This document shows positions 39,680 to 51,000 of a stretch of 64,000 nt of DNA, one piece after another (positions within the stretch are counted from its first letter, which is position 1; each line of letters starts with the position of its first letter). The notes below the pieces were generated by a model. The model saw only the letters and a program-made list of their open reading frames with translations. It searched no databases and was not told the origin of the DNA. This stretch comes from Rhynchopus sp. YZ270_cl-10 (Eukaryota; Euglenozoa; Diplonemea; Diplonemida; Diplonemidae). The position numbers were made by a program, and so were the translations under genes. The stretch is taken from positions 62,001 through 126,000 of the forward strand of contig OZ037872.1 in NCBI GenBank assembly GCA_964035575.1, written 5' to 3'.

Positions 39680-40868
39680 TTACAGACAGGGAAGATGGCA
39701 GTCCTCAGGTTCTGCAAAGAAGGATGCAGGCAGTCTCGTTGTGTTGTACGTCGGCACGTGGAAGTCCCAGCTCTTCATATGCGACGTCATGTGCTCCAGG
39801 TACTTGACAGGGATGCGTGCACTGTCGTTGGTGGCGAAGTAGTGGTTGTCAGACATGCCCTGCTTCAGCCATTCGTCCACAGTGATGTTGTTCACCACAG
39901 ACGTCCCGACGTACGAGGTGTCGGTGAACAGCCACTCGCTGCGCACAGCACCCCACACAGAAAGAACTTCGTCCTTGCAGCAGTGCTTCTCCGTCTTCAG
40001 GTAGGTATTCCCGTTGCTGGCGAAGATCACCTTGCACGGACCGCCGTCAGTCTTCTGGCTCTTGCACGAAGAGTCGCGCTGGCCTGCCTTGTGGTCCCAC
40101 ACCGAAGCCTTCAGGACAGCGTCAAAGTAGTAGTCAAACTCCCACGTCGGCAGTGTCGGGTCGTCTGTCATTGTGACAGACGAGCTGAACCACATTGTGG
40201 TTGCGTTGCCACCCCAACGTGGTGCCTGAGGCCCCTCAACCTCCGCCTCTGCCTGCTGCTGCTGCTGCTCTGTCTGCTGTGAGGTCTCTCCCAACTTACC
40301 GTCCAGGTAGTGGCATGACGTGCACGACACCTTGGCTTCGTAAGTCGCGTCGGGCGACGAGAGCGGACCTGCACTGGGCATGAGTGGGAGGACTGTGCGT
40401 GCAGCCTCAAGCAGGGCACGTGCCTCTGTTGGGATGTGGTGTGCCCACTGCATGAGGACGTATGCACAGTGTCCGTCGCGTGTGGCGTTGTACTGTGCAC
40501 TGTGTGTGGCATGGCGCGGCAGCCGCACTGCAGGCAGCAGCGTGCGGCGGTCCTTCTTCGCTGTGTAGAGAACGTTCAGTTCCTCAGCTGCGTGGTGCAC
40601 AACCTGCGCCTCCACCGCCTCAAGCTCAGACAGACTGAACTCCTCACAGGGCTTCGCACGCCACCCACCTGTCTTCATGAACGCGTTGATTGCGAGGAAC
40701 ACTTCGTCCTTCGTCCCCGCAAGCAGAGGCGAGTCCGAAGACGGCCGTGCTGTGTGTGCACGCAGCAGGTCCACATGCGACACACCCAGCCCCGACACAG
40801 CGGCAGCACACACAAGCGTCAGGCACAGGCGCTGCATCATTGTCTTTATTCTATTCTCCTGCAAATAT
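39064..40868. repeat. Segmental duplication block 2, copy 2
   Basis: Partner of 30221-32025. The left edge falls at CTCTCGTGCGTAGTCACC, a remnant of the A hairpin, and the right edge in GCAAATAT just upstream of the Q start. Confidence 0.95.
39680..40840 (-). CDS. Secreted protein, Q family, copy Q3 (386 aa)
   Basis: Start ATG 40840 (MMQRLCL). Same protein as Q1. The only DNA difference I noticed is silent or near-silent at the position equal to 31736. Signal peptide, CTSCHY, Gln run and tentative ependymin-like C-terminal half are as in Q1. A short leader (GAGAATAGAATAAAGACA before ATG) is shared with Q1, after which the two upstream regions diverge. Confidence 0.8.
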   Translation of the reverse strand: MMQRLCLTLVCAAAVSGLGVSHVDLLRAHTARPSSDSPLLAGTKDEVFLAINAFMKTGGWRAKPCEEFSLSELEAVEAQVVHHAAEELNVLYTAKKDRRTLLPAVRLPRHATHSAQYNATRDGHCAYVLMQWAHHIPTEARALLEAARTVLPLMPSAGPLSSPDATYEAKVSCTSCHYLDGKLGETSQQTEQQQQQAEAEVEGPQAPRWGGNATTMWFSSSVTMTDDPTLPTWEFDYYFDAVLKASVWDHKAGQRDSSCKSQKTDGGPCKVIFASNGNTYLKTEKHCCKDEVLSVWGAVRSEWLFTDTSYVGTSVVNNITVDEWLKQGMSDNHYFATNDSARIPVKYLEHMTSHMKSWDFHVPTYNTTRLPASFFAEPEDCHLPCL

Positions 40869-41038
40869 TTTTGATTGATGTTTACGACTACAATAACAAA
40901 ACCTAAACAACACACAACCACGTGAACCTTTTCTTCCTTCCCACACATATGTCAGCAGACATCTCTCTCCCTCCCCCACTACCCACCCACTGCCCACCAT
41001 CCTTGAGAAACCCCACCTATCCACCTCTCCACCCCCTC

Positions 41039-42259
41039 TCACTCCAACGCAAATCCTTCCAACGACTCAACAGCCTCGGCAGCAGAGTCTCTGTAGGAAA
41101 AGAGGTGCCCCTGCAGTGTTGCCATGGATGGGGGTGAGGCTGCGTGGTCTCGTTGCAGTATTGCAACGAAGTCGTCTGCGAGGGATGTTTCTGTGGGGAA
41201 GAAGCGTAGGAACATCTGCCTTTGTTGGACTCCTGTGGAGTTGGGGAAGAGAAGGCGGACGTCACAACGGCCGGGACGGATGAGCGCACCGTCCAGCTTG
41301 TCAAGGTGGTTTGTGGTCAAGAAGAGAAGTCGGCCTTCCTGCGCAGCCACACCATCAATGCTGTTCAGCAACCCACTCACCGTCACCCTCGACTCTGCAG
41401 AAAACGCACGGTCAATATCCTCCAACAACAGAATTGACCTCTGCGGCGCAGTGTTCATCAACATGATAAGCCCCTCGTCATCCAAAGACCGGTTGCTCAA
41501 TGACAGAATGCAAATAGCCATATCCAGCTCCCCAGCCAGCGCCATCACAAAGGAGGACTTCCCACATCCCGGAGGGCCATGAAGGAGATAGCCGCGCCTA
41601 TAAGGGATTCCAATGTTTTCGTACCAGGAACGTGCTTCAAGAAATCCTCGAACATCAGCCAGCATATTCTCTTTTTTCCCTTCGGGGAGGATAACGCTGG
41701 TAATCGGTTTTTTAGGGCGTGGGTCATGGAAGCGTACCCATTTCGCTCCGGAGACGGTGAAGATGATGGTTTTGTCACGGTCTTGATAAGACGCTTCTTG
41801 AGCAGCTTCGTCAAGGATATTACGCATAGCGCCCCAATGAGAGGCAAAGGTGGTCACCTGAAGCGTCTCGAGGACATCTGTTCCCATTGTCTTCTCAATT
41901 TGTCTCGACCGTTTTACCCAAAAAAAGCCGCCCCCATGCATAAAGTAGTGGATCCCCGGGGAAGGGACGAACGTCATGTTGGAAGAAATACTGTTGTTCG
42001 CATGGACAGTAACGTCAGTCGTCTGGATACTCCGATGATGATATGTGTTCCCCTTGTGGTTCGCCATCCACTCCATGACCCAACGGTAGCTCGGATCTCG
42101 GTTCGTCATTTCGACGCTGGCAAGAAATTTGCGGCGAGAAAACTCCGCCCCCACTCGCCATCCAATACGGCTCACCATAGCGATGGCACCTAACCCATAG
42201 AGCCCTGCTCCTGCATGGAAGTATGGGTTGCTTTGTACTGTCGCAAAAAGCGACTCCAT
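41039..42259 (-). CDS. BCS1: Mitochondrial AAA ATPase BCS1
   Basis: 406 residues from ATG 42259 (MESLFATVQSNPYFHAG); 23 in-frame codons upstream are AT-rich and unlike BCS1. A single N-terminal membrane helix (GLYGLGAIAMVSRIGW, about residues 18-35) and a BCS1-specific middle domain are followed by the AAA module: Walker A GPPGCGKSS near residue 228, Walker B LLLEDID near 278, and NSIDGV plus an arginine-finger region RPGRCD. BCS1 sits in the mitochondrial inner membrane as a heptamer and moves the folded Rieske Fe-S protein into complex III. Length and motifs match the family. No intron seen. It shows that the organism has, or had, a cytochrome bc1 complex. Confidence 0.93.
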   Translation of the reverse strand: MESLFATVQSNPYFHAGAGLYGLGAIAMVSRIGWRVGAEFSRRKFLASVEMTNRDPSYRWVMEWMANHKGNTYHHRSIQTTDVTVHANNSISSNMTFVPSPGIHYFMHGGGFFWVKRSRQIEKTMGTDVLETLQVTTFASHWGAMRNILDEAAQEASYQDRDKTIIFTVSGAKWVRFHDPRPKKPITSVILPEGKKENMLADVRGFLEARSWYENIGIPYRRGYLLHGPPGCGKSSFVMALAGELDMAICILSLSNRSLDDEGLIMLMNTAPQRSILLLEDIDRAFSAESRVTVSGLLNSIDGVAAQEGRLLFLTTNHLDKLDGALIRPGRCDVRLLFPNSTGVQQRQMFLRFFPTETSLADDFVAILQRDHAASPPSMATLQGHLFSYRDSAAEAVESLEGFALE

Positions 42260-42511
42260 TTTTTTTGTGATAAAAACCTGATATAAACTGTGGTAAAATT
42301 TTGTGAAGAAAAACCAGAAAATTATCAAAAAAGAAAGCGGTCGTTTTTTAATAATCTAAAACTGCCTCAATGGGCAGCAAATTCTTCCTCCTCCCCCCCA
42401 AAAAAAAAGGGTTTTGGCACAAAAACCCATGGTGAAATCTATTGGGGTTTCTGCCTTTTATGGACCTTTCTGGAATCCGCAAACCATCAGCCATTCTCAT
42501 CCTCCCTCCAA

Positions 42512-44269
42512 TCAGAGTGGGACCAACTGAATGTCATGCTGCCCTGTTCGTGGCTCGTAGACGAGGAAGGTGCCGTTTCGTGTGAAGGATCCTGGGTTGA
42601 CGAAGTCGCAGCCTGTGTATTCATAGGACCAGGACTTGTCTCTGTCGCATAGAAGCATGAGATCGGGGAGTGGGTAGAGGCGGAGGGCAGCATCGTGCGC
42701 TGCGCTGACAGATGCAAAGCGTGGGGGAAGTGGCAGCAGGTGTGCCTGGCTTGCAATGGTCTCCACAACACTCACGTTCCCGCTCTGCTTCATAGGCGGG
42801 ACAACAGCTTTGCTAAGAAGCTTCGCTTGAAGCTCCTCTCTGAACACCATAATCTCTTTTGTCAAAAACCGCAGCCTGGCAGGGTTCGGCGCCAACGTGG
42901 TATGCTTCAACCGTGCCCGGAAGGTATCCGCAACGAAGGATGGAAACGGCTGCATCGGATACCCTGCACCCCCGCCTAGGATAGCAGGGTCGTTCTCTCC
43001 AGGTACCAACACAAAGTGTGCGTTCTGTGCTAGGGTGGGTGCAGAGGCACTGATTGTGGTTGCAAGCTGCGTCAACAGAGAGGAAAATGCGTGAATATCA
43101 CGGTCGCCTCCGACACCTCCACCAGCCCCACCGCCAGCACCAAGGGTGTCGCCGTATACAAAGCCTCTTTCAAGGAAGTTTCCGATGAGGACAATGGTGA
43201 CACCACGTCCTTCGTATTGTTGAGTCATTTGGGCGACACCTCTGGCAAAGTTTGCAACCCTTTGCAAAGTCGTCTTGCGTGTGAGGGTGACCTGCGCAAG
43301 GAAGAATATTGTTGATGCCGAGGTCTGCAGGCGTTGTGTCAGAGCGGGGATGTGGTTCTGTGGTGGGGGGAGCCCGAAGAAGTCGATGTGGCTTGACAGA
43401 GCGGCAAGGCTGCTTTCTCGTGGCTCTGGGGGAGGTAGGCCTAGGGCGTCGCAGAAGAAGACACCGTCACCACGGTAGCGCCCCGTCGCCACAACAATGC
43501 AGCCGTCAAAGAAGATCCCTGTGGTCACCTCGTTGGCACCCCCCTCGAGGACCCCGGCACTCAGCTCGGTTCGGATCCGCATTGTGTCGTCCTCTAGATA
43601 CAGAACCACTGCCTTCTCTTTGCCGACATCCTCATCTGTCTTTGAAAGCCTCGCCAACACTGTCATCACCGTAGTAGCAGACACACCTTCCAAGGAGGAC
43701 AGACGGTAGAGTTTGGCTGCCTGTTGGTTTTGGGTGTGTTTCCGAACAAAGGCGTCGGCACCGCTGGAGCCACCATCGGCGTATACACTGTGATGCGGAT
43801 TGGTGATGTTGACTACACGAAATAGACGTTGTTTGATGGTAAAAAAGCGGTTGTGGAGGATCTCCGCTCGTCTTACGGGAGGTGGGAAGTTGGTTGCAGC
43901 GTGGGCGTCGTTGTGGACAAACTTCTTCCAGCGTTCACTCCAGGAGACTGGAGGGGTTGCGTGGAGAGGCACCACGGTTGCGTGGTCGAAGTGCACAGAA
44001 CCATCTCCTCCGTCTCGGTCGTCACCAAAGGTGGACTCCTCCAATGTCTTCAAGGCGTGCTCCATGGAAGCTCCGCTGATGCGGCCCCTCTCAGCGCTGC
44101 TCTCGGACACAATGTCCAGGACGGCAGGCAGCAGGACCTTGACGGTAGCGTCCTTATGCGCATCGAGGTAGCGTTCGAAGGCCAGCAGTGCGTCCTTCTC
44201 AAGCAGGCAGGACCGCATCTGAGAGCTCTCAAGGATCTTCTTGCGGCGGGGCATGTTTGGGGGTGGCAT
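42512..44269 (-). CDS. POLE2: DNA polymerase epsilon subunit B (DPB2/POLE2)
   Basis: 585 residues; ATG 44269 or the ATG five codons later (MPRRKK). The non-catalytic second subunit of the leading-strand replicase. It shows the family order: an N-terminal helical domain, an OB-fold region with VVATGRYRGDGVFF near residue 250, and an inactive calcineurin-like phosphoesterase domain with IVLIGNF near 364, VPGEND near 422, a RLRFLTKEIMVFRE block, LYPLPDLMLLCD and the end signature VNPGSF near 554. A Gly-rich insertion (GAGGGAGGGVGGD) lies inside the phosphoesterase domain. No intron is visible. It acts in the nucleus with the catalytic subunit and the CMG helicase. Confidence 0.9.
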   Translation of the reverse strand: MPPPNMPRRKKILESSQMRSCLLEKDALLAFERYLDAHKDATVKVLLPAVLDIVSESSAERGRISGASMEHALKTLEESTFGDDRDGGDGSVHFDHATVVPLHATPPVSWSERWKKFVHNDAHAATNFPPPVRRAEILHNRFFTIKQRLFRVVNITNPHHSVYADGGSSGADAFVRKHTQNQQAAKLYRLSSLEGVSATTVMTVLARLSKTDEDVGKEKAVVLYLEDDTMRIRTELSAGVLEGGANEVTTGIFFDGCIVVATGRYRGDGVFFCDALGLPPPEPRESSLAALSSHIDFFGLPPPQNHIPALTQRLQTSASTIFFLAQVTLTRKTTLQRVANFARGVAQMTQQYEGRGVTIVLIGNFLERGFVYGDTLGAGGGAGGGVGGDRDIHAFSSLLTQLATTISASAPTLAQNAHFVLVPGENDPAILGGGAGYPMQPFPSFVADTFRARLKHTTLAPNPARLRFLTKEIMVFREELQAKLLSKAVVPPMKQSGNVSVVETIASQAHLLPLPPRFASVSAAHDAALRLYPLPDLMLLCDRDKSWSYEYTGCDFVNPGSFTRNGTFLVYEPRTGQHDIQLVPL

Positions 44270-44752
44270 TGCGGGGTGGGGTGGGGGGGTAGGGTGGGGG
44301 AGAAATCCTCGATATCTGTGCAGATAAAAAATTGAAAAAATGTTGTTTTTGGGGTGACCAAAAAAAAATGCAGAGAAGCAAACAAATCAATGTTAACTGA
44401 GAGGGGGCTGCAAAAGGCAATGTGTTGAGTGAACAAGAGAGTTGGATGAATTTGGGGTGGTTAGGATATGATAAAAAGAGTGGGGGTGTGACTGCGTTCT
44501 TTTTTTTTCTTTTTTGTCTTGGTACAGATAACCCTCGGATGCCTAACATCCGACTATAGATAGCCCCGTTGTGTTCCCTTTTGACCCAGAAAGGGAATTT
44601 CCCTTTTTGTTTTCGTTTTTTTTTGTCCAGAACAGATTTGATGAATTTTTCTTGAAAAAAAAATCGTTCTAAAATAAACCCACCCGACATAACATACATT
44701 GTATTGTACAACAGAGTGCACAAAGAGAAGAGGAATAACATAGAAAAATGAA

Positions 44753-44795
44753 GGTTTTTTGAGATGACCCTAAGCCTCTCATGTTTCGTCACCTT
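44753..44795 (+). repeat. A-type hairpin
   Basis: GGTTTTTTGAGATGACCC, TAAGCCTCTCATG, TTTCGTCACCTT. The inner stem is partly mismatched. Confidence 0.6.
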
Positions 44796-45282
44796 GATCA
44801 CAATCGTTATCAAAAAAATATATAAATTGTTGACGCGATAAAAAGAGGTTTTCTTTACTTTTCATTTTGCTCTCACAAAAGCGAGTCTGCAAGCAAAACA
44901 AAAAAATAAACCAAGGAAATGGCAAAACAGGAACACGTAAAATGGGAAAATATTTTCGCTCCTCTAGGAAACTAGCTACATTGGTTTTCCTAAACACACA
45001 ACACACACTCTGTCCAATACACTTTTGGTTTCTTGTTTCGTTCCCAACAAGAACATCTGAAAAACCACCAAAAAAACAAGCGCTAAATTGTATGCAGCAT
45101 TTTGCGTGAGAACTTTGTGTTCCTCCTTTTGTTTTCGTTTTTTTTAAATCTACTTTAAAAAAAAACGGAACAACAAAAAACAAACAGATTTGTGCAATGA
45201 TGGAATTTTCTACCAAAATTATACGCATTTTCTTTGTAGATGGAGCTGGAGAGAAAAGTGAATTTGATAAACATGCGTTGAT

Positions 45283-45312
45283 AGTGCAAACTCCTCTGGG
45301 GGCGCACTGACA
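45283..45312 (+). repeat. B-type hairpin
   Basis: AGTGCAAACTCCTCTGGGGG followed by CGCACTGAC. AGTGC pairs with GCACT. Confidence 0.6.
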
Positions 45313-45485
45313 AAAGCAAAAACAAAACAAAGGTGAAATCGAAGTCAGACAACAAAGTGAAGTTGATAAACATGCGTCGTTGCAACAAAAAACACACTGT
45401 AGTTGTTGATGCAGGCACCTCCGACTGACGTACGATGCCAGCCATCCGGATCAACGCACAAACCAGATTGCAATAAAAAGTTGCC

Positions 45486-45550
45486 TTAAAATACAAAGCC
45501 CTCTCGTGAACAGTGTACCTTGGCTGTACCGGGGGTGTGGACACCCAACC
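45486..45550 (+). repeat. D-type intergenic repeat, copy 2
   Basis: Matches 9247-9314 over the first 37 bases and again at GTGGACACCCAA, with a shorter middle. Confidence 0.6.
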
Positions 45551-45700
45551 ATGCAGTTCTACATCCATTTCGTTTACATCTGATATGTAAAAAAGCGAAG
45601 TTGATAAACATGCGTCGTTGCATGACAAACAAGGCATAATAATTACTTTAAAAAACAACGTTTTGATGGTGAAAATTTAGCGGCATTTTTTTCCTTTTTT

Positions 45701-45852
45701 GAAAACATGGTTTAGTGTAGACACATGAGGATGAACCCACTATAATATTTTTTTGTTGAATTGGGTTACAGTGTAGACCCACCTGATTTTTGACCCATAT
45801 TTGCCGGTGTTTAAGTGTGATAGACACCCAGAGGATGACCTCCAGAACACCT
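45701..45852 (+). repeat. Two C-type repeats
   Basis: 45701-45750 (GAAAACATGGTTTAGTGTAG, ACACATGAGGATGAACCCAC) and 45809-45852 (AAGTGTGATAGACACCC, AGAGGATGACCTCC). A third partial copy (ACAGTGTAGACCCACC) lies between them. Confidence 0.5.
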
Positions 45853-46363
45853 TTTTTGAAAAAAAAAAAAAATTCTTCCCTGATTTTTTTGTGTGTGTGC
45901 TACGCACCTCGGTGATGATACTCCCTGTGTATACTGTATCCCCCTGTTGTACATCACTTGAAAGCGCCTTTTCCCGTACTACCCATGTTCTACAACCGTA
46001 GAACAATGAGAACGGAAAGACGTCAGAACATAACTCAACTGAACGGAGTAGACTAAAATAGTTTTGTAAAAAAATAAAAATAAAAAGAGAAGTGAAAGTG
46101 AAAAAAAACGCCTCAAAATGAATTATCCGGTGCGTAGTCACCTAAATAGTGTTTTCTTTTCTTTTTGGAACGAGCAGTGAACATGAAACAATATAAACGA
46201 GAGAACAAAAAAAAACAACTCTGTCCCAGGAAGGGAAGATGGGAAAAGAAAAGTGATAACTCTGAAAACGGGCGACCGTTACAGATTGTTGAAAGTATTT
46301 GTGTGGAGTTTTTGAGGGTGTCGTGCAAGATAATCATATTTTTTTTTTTGGACAAAACAAAGA

Positions 46364-46393
46364 CTAAGATGAACCTAAGCCTCTCGTCTAAGC
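46364..46393 (+). repeat. A-type hairpin, partial
   Basis: CTAAGATGAACCTAAGC and CTCTCGTCTAAGC; the 3' part is lost. Confidence 0.5.
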
Positions 46394-46566
46394 TTTTTTT
46401 TGGTCAACTTGCCGACAAAAAAAATCCCTCAGGTTTGAGATGAAAAGACTCACCCTAATAGCCCTAGAATAATTGAAAGAAAGCAGAAAACTAAAGGAGA
46501 AACAGCAAAAAAAAAACGTTGCCATCACCAACCACACATCTCATAGAACAATGGGGGTGGAGTTGG

Positions 46567-46751
46567 TCATGCCTCTCTCCTGCGAGAGGCACTGACGCTT
46601 TGCGTGAAAAGGGGCGGAAGACGAGGGTCAGCAGGGTGAACAAAAAAAGAGATCAAACAAAGGTGCACCGGAGACCCTGGACCGTCCATGCTGCATTTAA
46701 AAAGAAAAGTTTATAAGATGATCCTAAGCCTCTCGTGCTTAGTCACCTTAT
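46567..46751 (+). repeat. B-A hairpin pair
   Basis: B part 46567-46596 with a perfect GCCTCTC/GAGAGGC stem before ACTGAC. A part 46709-46751 is identical to the best copy (33625) through GCTTAGTCACCTTAT, then diverges. Confidence 0.75.
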
Positions 46752-47373
46752 CATATTCGTTATCGCGCAGCATCTTTAAAAAGACAATGGATGAACTCCA
46801 TTTTTGAAGAGAATTTTCTGTTGAATTTGCATTTTTTTTTCCAACCAAAACCTCCAAAAAGCGTAAAATTTTGATGACGGCTTGCTGAAGTACTGCGACA
46901 CACGGTGTTAGGCGGAGGGGAAACCTATAAACCACTCTGGGAAAAAAAGAATTTTGACTATAAAACGGTAGTCGAGAGCTGGGAGGGGGAGGGGGAGGGG
47001 GGTGTCTGAAATACACATTTTTTTGGGATGACGTTACATGCTAAATACATCATACGCGTTTTACAGGAGGGTAAGGGACAAAAGAACAAAGCGGGTAACG
47101 TACTCGCTTTAACAAAAACATTGTGGAAATGATTGTCGTTGTGCAGTTCCGATGGGAAGAGCTTTCATAAGAGCACACAACACAACCACAAGAGGGTGGG
47201 TTTGACTGAGAAAGGGAGGGAAATTTCAGAAGGGGGGTGGTACAATCTGTCTAAACACTATGTTTTAGTCATCGCTACCGACCATTCAAAAGAAATTATT
47301 TCATTCATATACTTTCGATTCTACTGAATAGAAGGTATAAATAAAAAGAAGAAAATCTTGAAAATACAGTGAA

Positions 47374-47460
47374 GTAGTGCAAATACCTCTGAGATGAAGG
47401 CACTACTTCAAAAATATAGAAAAAAGTTTATAAGAAGGCTCTCGTGCTTAGTCACCTTAA
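47374..47460 (+). repeat. B-A hairpin pair
   Basis: B part 47374-47406 has perfect outer arms GTAGTGC and GCACTAC. A part 47426-47460 keeps GTTTATAAG, CTCTCGTGCTTAGTCACC but has lost the 5' arm of the inner stem. Confidence 0.75.
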
Positions 47461-47508
47461 ATAAATGTCCCTCACGGTTCGAGTAGAGAAAATAATATCA
47501 AAGATAAG

Positions 47509-47550
47509 TCTTATAAGATGAACCAATGCCTCCAGGGCTTAGTCACCTTA
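47509..47550 (+). repeat. A-type hairpin
   Basis: TCTTATAAGATGAACCAATG, CCTCCAGG, GCTTAGTCACCTTA. It has the outer half and 3' arm of the family. Confidence 0.6.
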
Positions 47551-48035
47551 ACGTGAGGGTGGCATGTGGAGCGTATGGTGATGTGTGGTGATACGGAAAG
47601 GGCCTGTATTGACATGTCATGTCCTTGACATGTCCTCGAACAGTTGTCCCGTGCACCACTGTAGTAGGGAGGGGGAAGAATGTTTTTACGATTACCTAAA
47701 AGTGTAGGCAGGTTGAGTGCCCTGGCAGTAGCTTCCTTTTTTTTGGTTTGGAAAATCCGTAAAAAAAGAAGGAACAAAACGGAACAAAAAAAAAATTGCA
47801 AAAATATGAAAACAATAATCACCAAAGGAATTTCGGTCAGACTTGTGTGGAAAAAAATAAAATCGGCTGTCGAAAAAGAGCGATACGATACGTTGGTTTT
47901 TTCATTATTGTTTTTCTTTTATTTTTCATTGATCGAGCGACAAAAGGGTTTGATATAAAAAAAAATCACACACACACACACCAAGATATCTCGCAAAGAA
48001 TTGAACATAACTGATTTCAACAGAAAAAAACATCT

Positions 48036-51000
48036 TCATTCCGCAGGGTTTGCGCAATTTGTTGGAGACATTTGACTGCCGAACGCTGCATCCGGAGACG
48101 TCGCCCCAATACCACGAGGGGAGCCTTCATTCACACTGAAGGCAGCACCCCACAAACTTGAGAGCTCCATCTCATCGAAGCCTCTGCGTGCGTTGCGTGG
48201 CGTTGCTGAGCTGCCTTGCAGACGACCACCACCGTTTTTCTCGATCATCGCCTGAAGCACCTCAAAACGGTCCTGCCTCGCACCATTGTATCGCTCCGTC
48301 CAGAACCCAAGCTCTGCAGCAGGTGTCAACGTGCCTAGCCCCGCGACCTTGAGCTTTTCCACCCCCTCCACATTTGCACGCCTCTGCACGGTTGCGACGG
48401 TCATCCACTTCTTCTCGAGGCTGTTCTGTACCTCCTTGCTGCGTCTCTCCTCCTTTGTATAGAAAAGGTCAGGTTTCGCTTCGTTCCATGCCTTTGCGAT
48501 GTATCGGTTGACAGAGAGACAAGAGACTTCCTCTTCTCCGAGATCTTCACGTAGACGTCGCCCAAGCTCATCCTGACCCTGTTTCAGGATGTGCACCAAG
48601 AAGATCAACAGAACCACGACGTTCAGCAGAAGCAGCGCCACCGACACCACGCTCTTCGTTGTTGCCGAGATGTCGTCGAGATAGATAAGTGCAATGTTGT
48701 ACGTTAGGGTATTAGAGATGAGACTCAAATTCTCAAGTCTCCAGAGAATTCGATACTTAAAAGGCCGCACCATCACATTAAGAAGCGCAAAGAACCCCAT
48801 CAGCCACATAGCAAAGTACAGCTGGTACTCTGCCTTGCGCGAGAGGAAGACAACAATGAAGACCAGAAACATCTTGCGAAGCATGATCACACACTCCCAG
48901 AAGTACCACTTCTGGCGGAACCCTGAATACAAAAAGCCCAGTGTCGAGAGCACCTTCTTCGTACGAAGCTGCTTCCGTAAGAGGTACAGCCGTACCAACG
49001 CTGCAAAGGGCAGACCTAGCCCGTACACTACAAAGGCAAAGTACGACAGCGTCTCAAACCTGCGGTACGTGGAAGAGGAACAGTCCACAGAGGGGTCCGC
49101 CTCGAGGTAGCGTGAACAGCCTTCTTCGGACATGCAGATCTCGCTGGTGCAGTTCAGCATGGTCGCCACCTCCTTCATCAGCCATGGGTACGTCAGGAAG
49201 ATGACCACCACCACCGCCACCGTGTAGATATCCGATGTGCGTACCTGCACAGTGTAGCCAGCCTCCTTGAGAGGCGACCGTCGTGGGTTGGGCACAATCC
49301 TCTGGTGGCTTGCGCGTTTGTCGTATTTGTGCAGTGTGGTGTCGCAGGTCTCGCAATACGATTGGTTGCACATCGGGCAGAACACTGTCGCAAACTCGTG
49401 GACACATGACGAGCACTTCTCGATCACCTCCATTTCACGGTCCTGGCGGACAAGACGTGCTTTGTGGCGTTCATCGCTGGTGCCTTCTTGGGTAGCGCCG
49501 TAGGAGAGCATTGTGACGTCAGCCCTGTCCCAGAGGGAGTGCTGCGGTGCGCTGGCTGCTGCACCAGGCTGCTGTGCGGTGCCCGGTGCTGGGAGAGGGT
49601 TTTGGAAGAGTGTCCGCTTCTGGTCGCGGTCCTCGATCTCCTGGTGGCTTGTCAACTTGCGTTGCAGCTCGTCTTCGGGGTATCCCTTTTTGCGCCATGT
49701 GGCTATCTTGTCGGCCATCCGCCTCATCCGTGCTGCAGCAAACAGTTGGTTGTAAGGGATGGTCGAAGAGAGGTCCGATATGGTGAACAGAATAGTGTCC
49801 TTCGCCTCCCCAGGGTACGCAGGCACCAGGGCCTCCTGCATCTTGCCCTTGAAGAGGGAGCGCTGCTGCAGGGGTGCTTCCGAGAGTCTGTTGTTTGGAA
49901 TCATCTTCGTGCTTTGGTTCATGCTGGACTCCTTGGCTAGGAGCTTGCGGAGGTTCGCTGCAGAGCCCGTCCCTGGGCAGAGCGGCGACTTTGGGGATGC
50001 GGTGGAGAAGGAGTGTCCACGGCCAGACATCGCAAGGGAGTACGTGGCGGAGACGGGGCTGGCCTCCTCGGTGTCGGTGGTGTGCGCGTTTGCAGCAACG
50101 GCGGTATGGTCGGGCACGTCTGCAAAGAGCCATTCAAACTCCGCCTCCAAATACCACAATGGCAGTCCACCGTCCTTGTGCACAGCGGTGTCTTGTTTCT
50201 GGAATGTGGTCGGCACGGCGACAAAGGTCTGCAGCTCGTCTCCTGCGCGCGGTGAGCGTGGTGGTGTCAGCGGGTCGGTTGTGGAAGTGTACTCCAGCAC
50301 GTCACGCAGCACCGGGTCCGTCCGTATGTACCGGAAGACACTGTTCTTCCCAAGCGAGCTGACGTTCTCTGCTCGCAGAAAGTCGTTGAGCATCTCCCCC
50401 GCAGTGAACACCTCTGCACGCGAGACGCCCGCCTCGTAGTGCCGCAGGAGTGCCGTTGAAGCTGTCTCCACACGCTCGTGGAGCGACACAACGTGCGACG
50501 GGGAGTTCGCAAAGCTCACCTTCCCACCCTCCATCACAGAGACATGTAGGAGGTGCGCCGTCGAGGACGACTCCGAAGCAAGTCTCGGAAACTGGAAAGG
50601 CAAGTGGTGCTGCACCGGGTAAGGAGGAGTGGAGGACAGAGCGTATTTGTACTTCCGTTCCTCAACAGAAACCTCGGCCGACCCCGCCCCCGCCCCCGAG
50701 TGTGGCGACGACATCGGCGACGTGTCGTCCGAGAAGAGCTCTGCAGCAACGGAGCCGAAGTCCTCGTCAATCATGCGCCGGCCTGCCTTCACAAAGCGCT
50801 TCTCCAACGCATCGAGCAGCTCGTAGCGCGCAAGGCACGCCAGCAGCAGCTCGCCCTTGAAGAGGTGGAACAGCGACGACTTCGTGATCAGGTGTGCCGG
50901 CACGTCGCAGGAGTACCACAGCCCTGAGGCAAGCTCCTTGCGTTGTGTTTTCACCCCCGCACGCCCCGTCCCCTCTGTGGGGAAGAGCTGCTCAAGCGCA

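Larger units (their letters stand above)
44270..48035. other. Repeat-rich intergenic region, no gene seen
   Basis: About 3.8 kb of AT-rich DNA with many hairpin-family members (A: 44753, 46364, 46709, 47426, 47509; B: 45283, 46567, 47374; C: 45701, 45809; D: 45486), A-runs and a CA repeat (47968-47982). Open frames are short and of intergenic composition. Confidence 0.75.
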
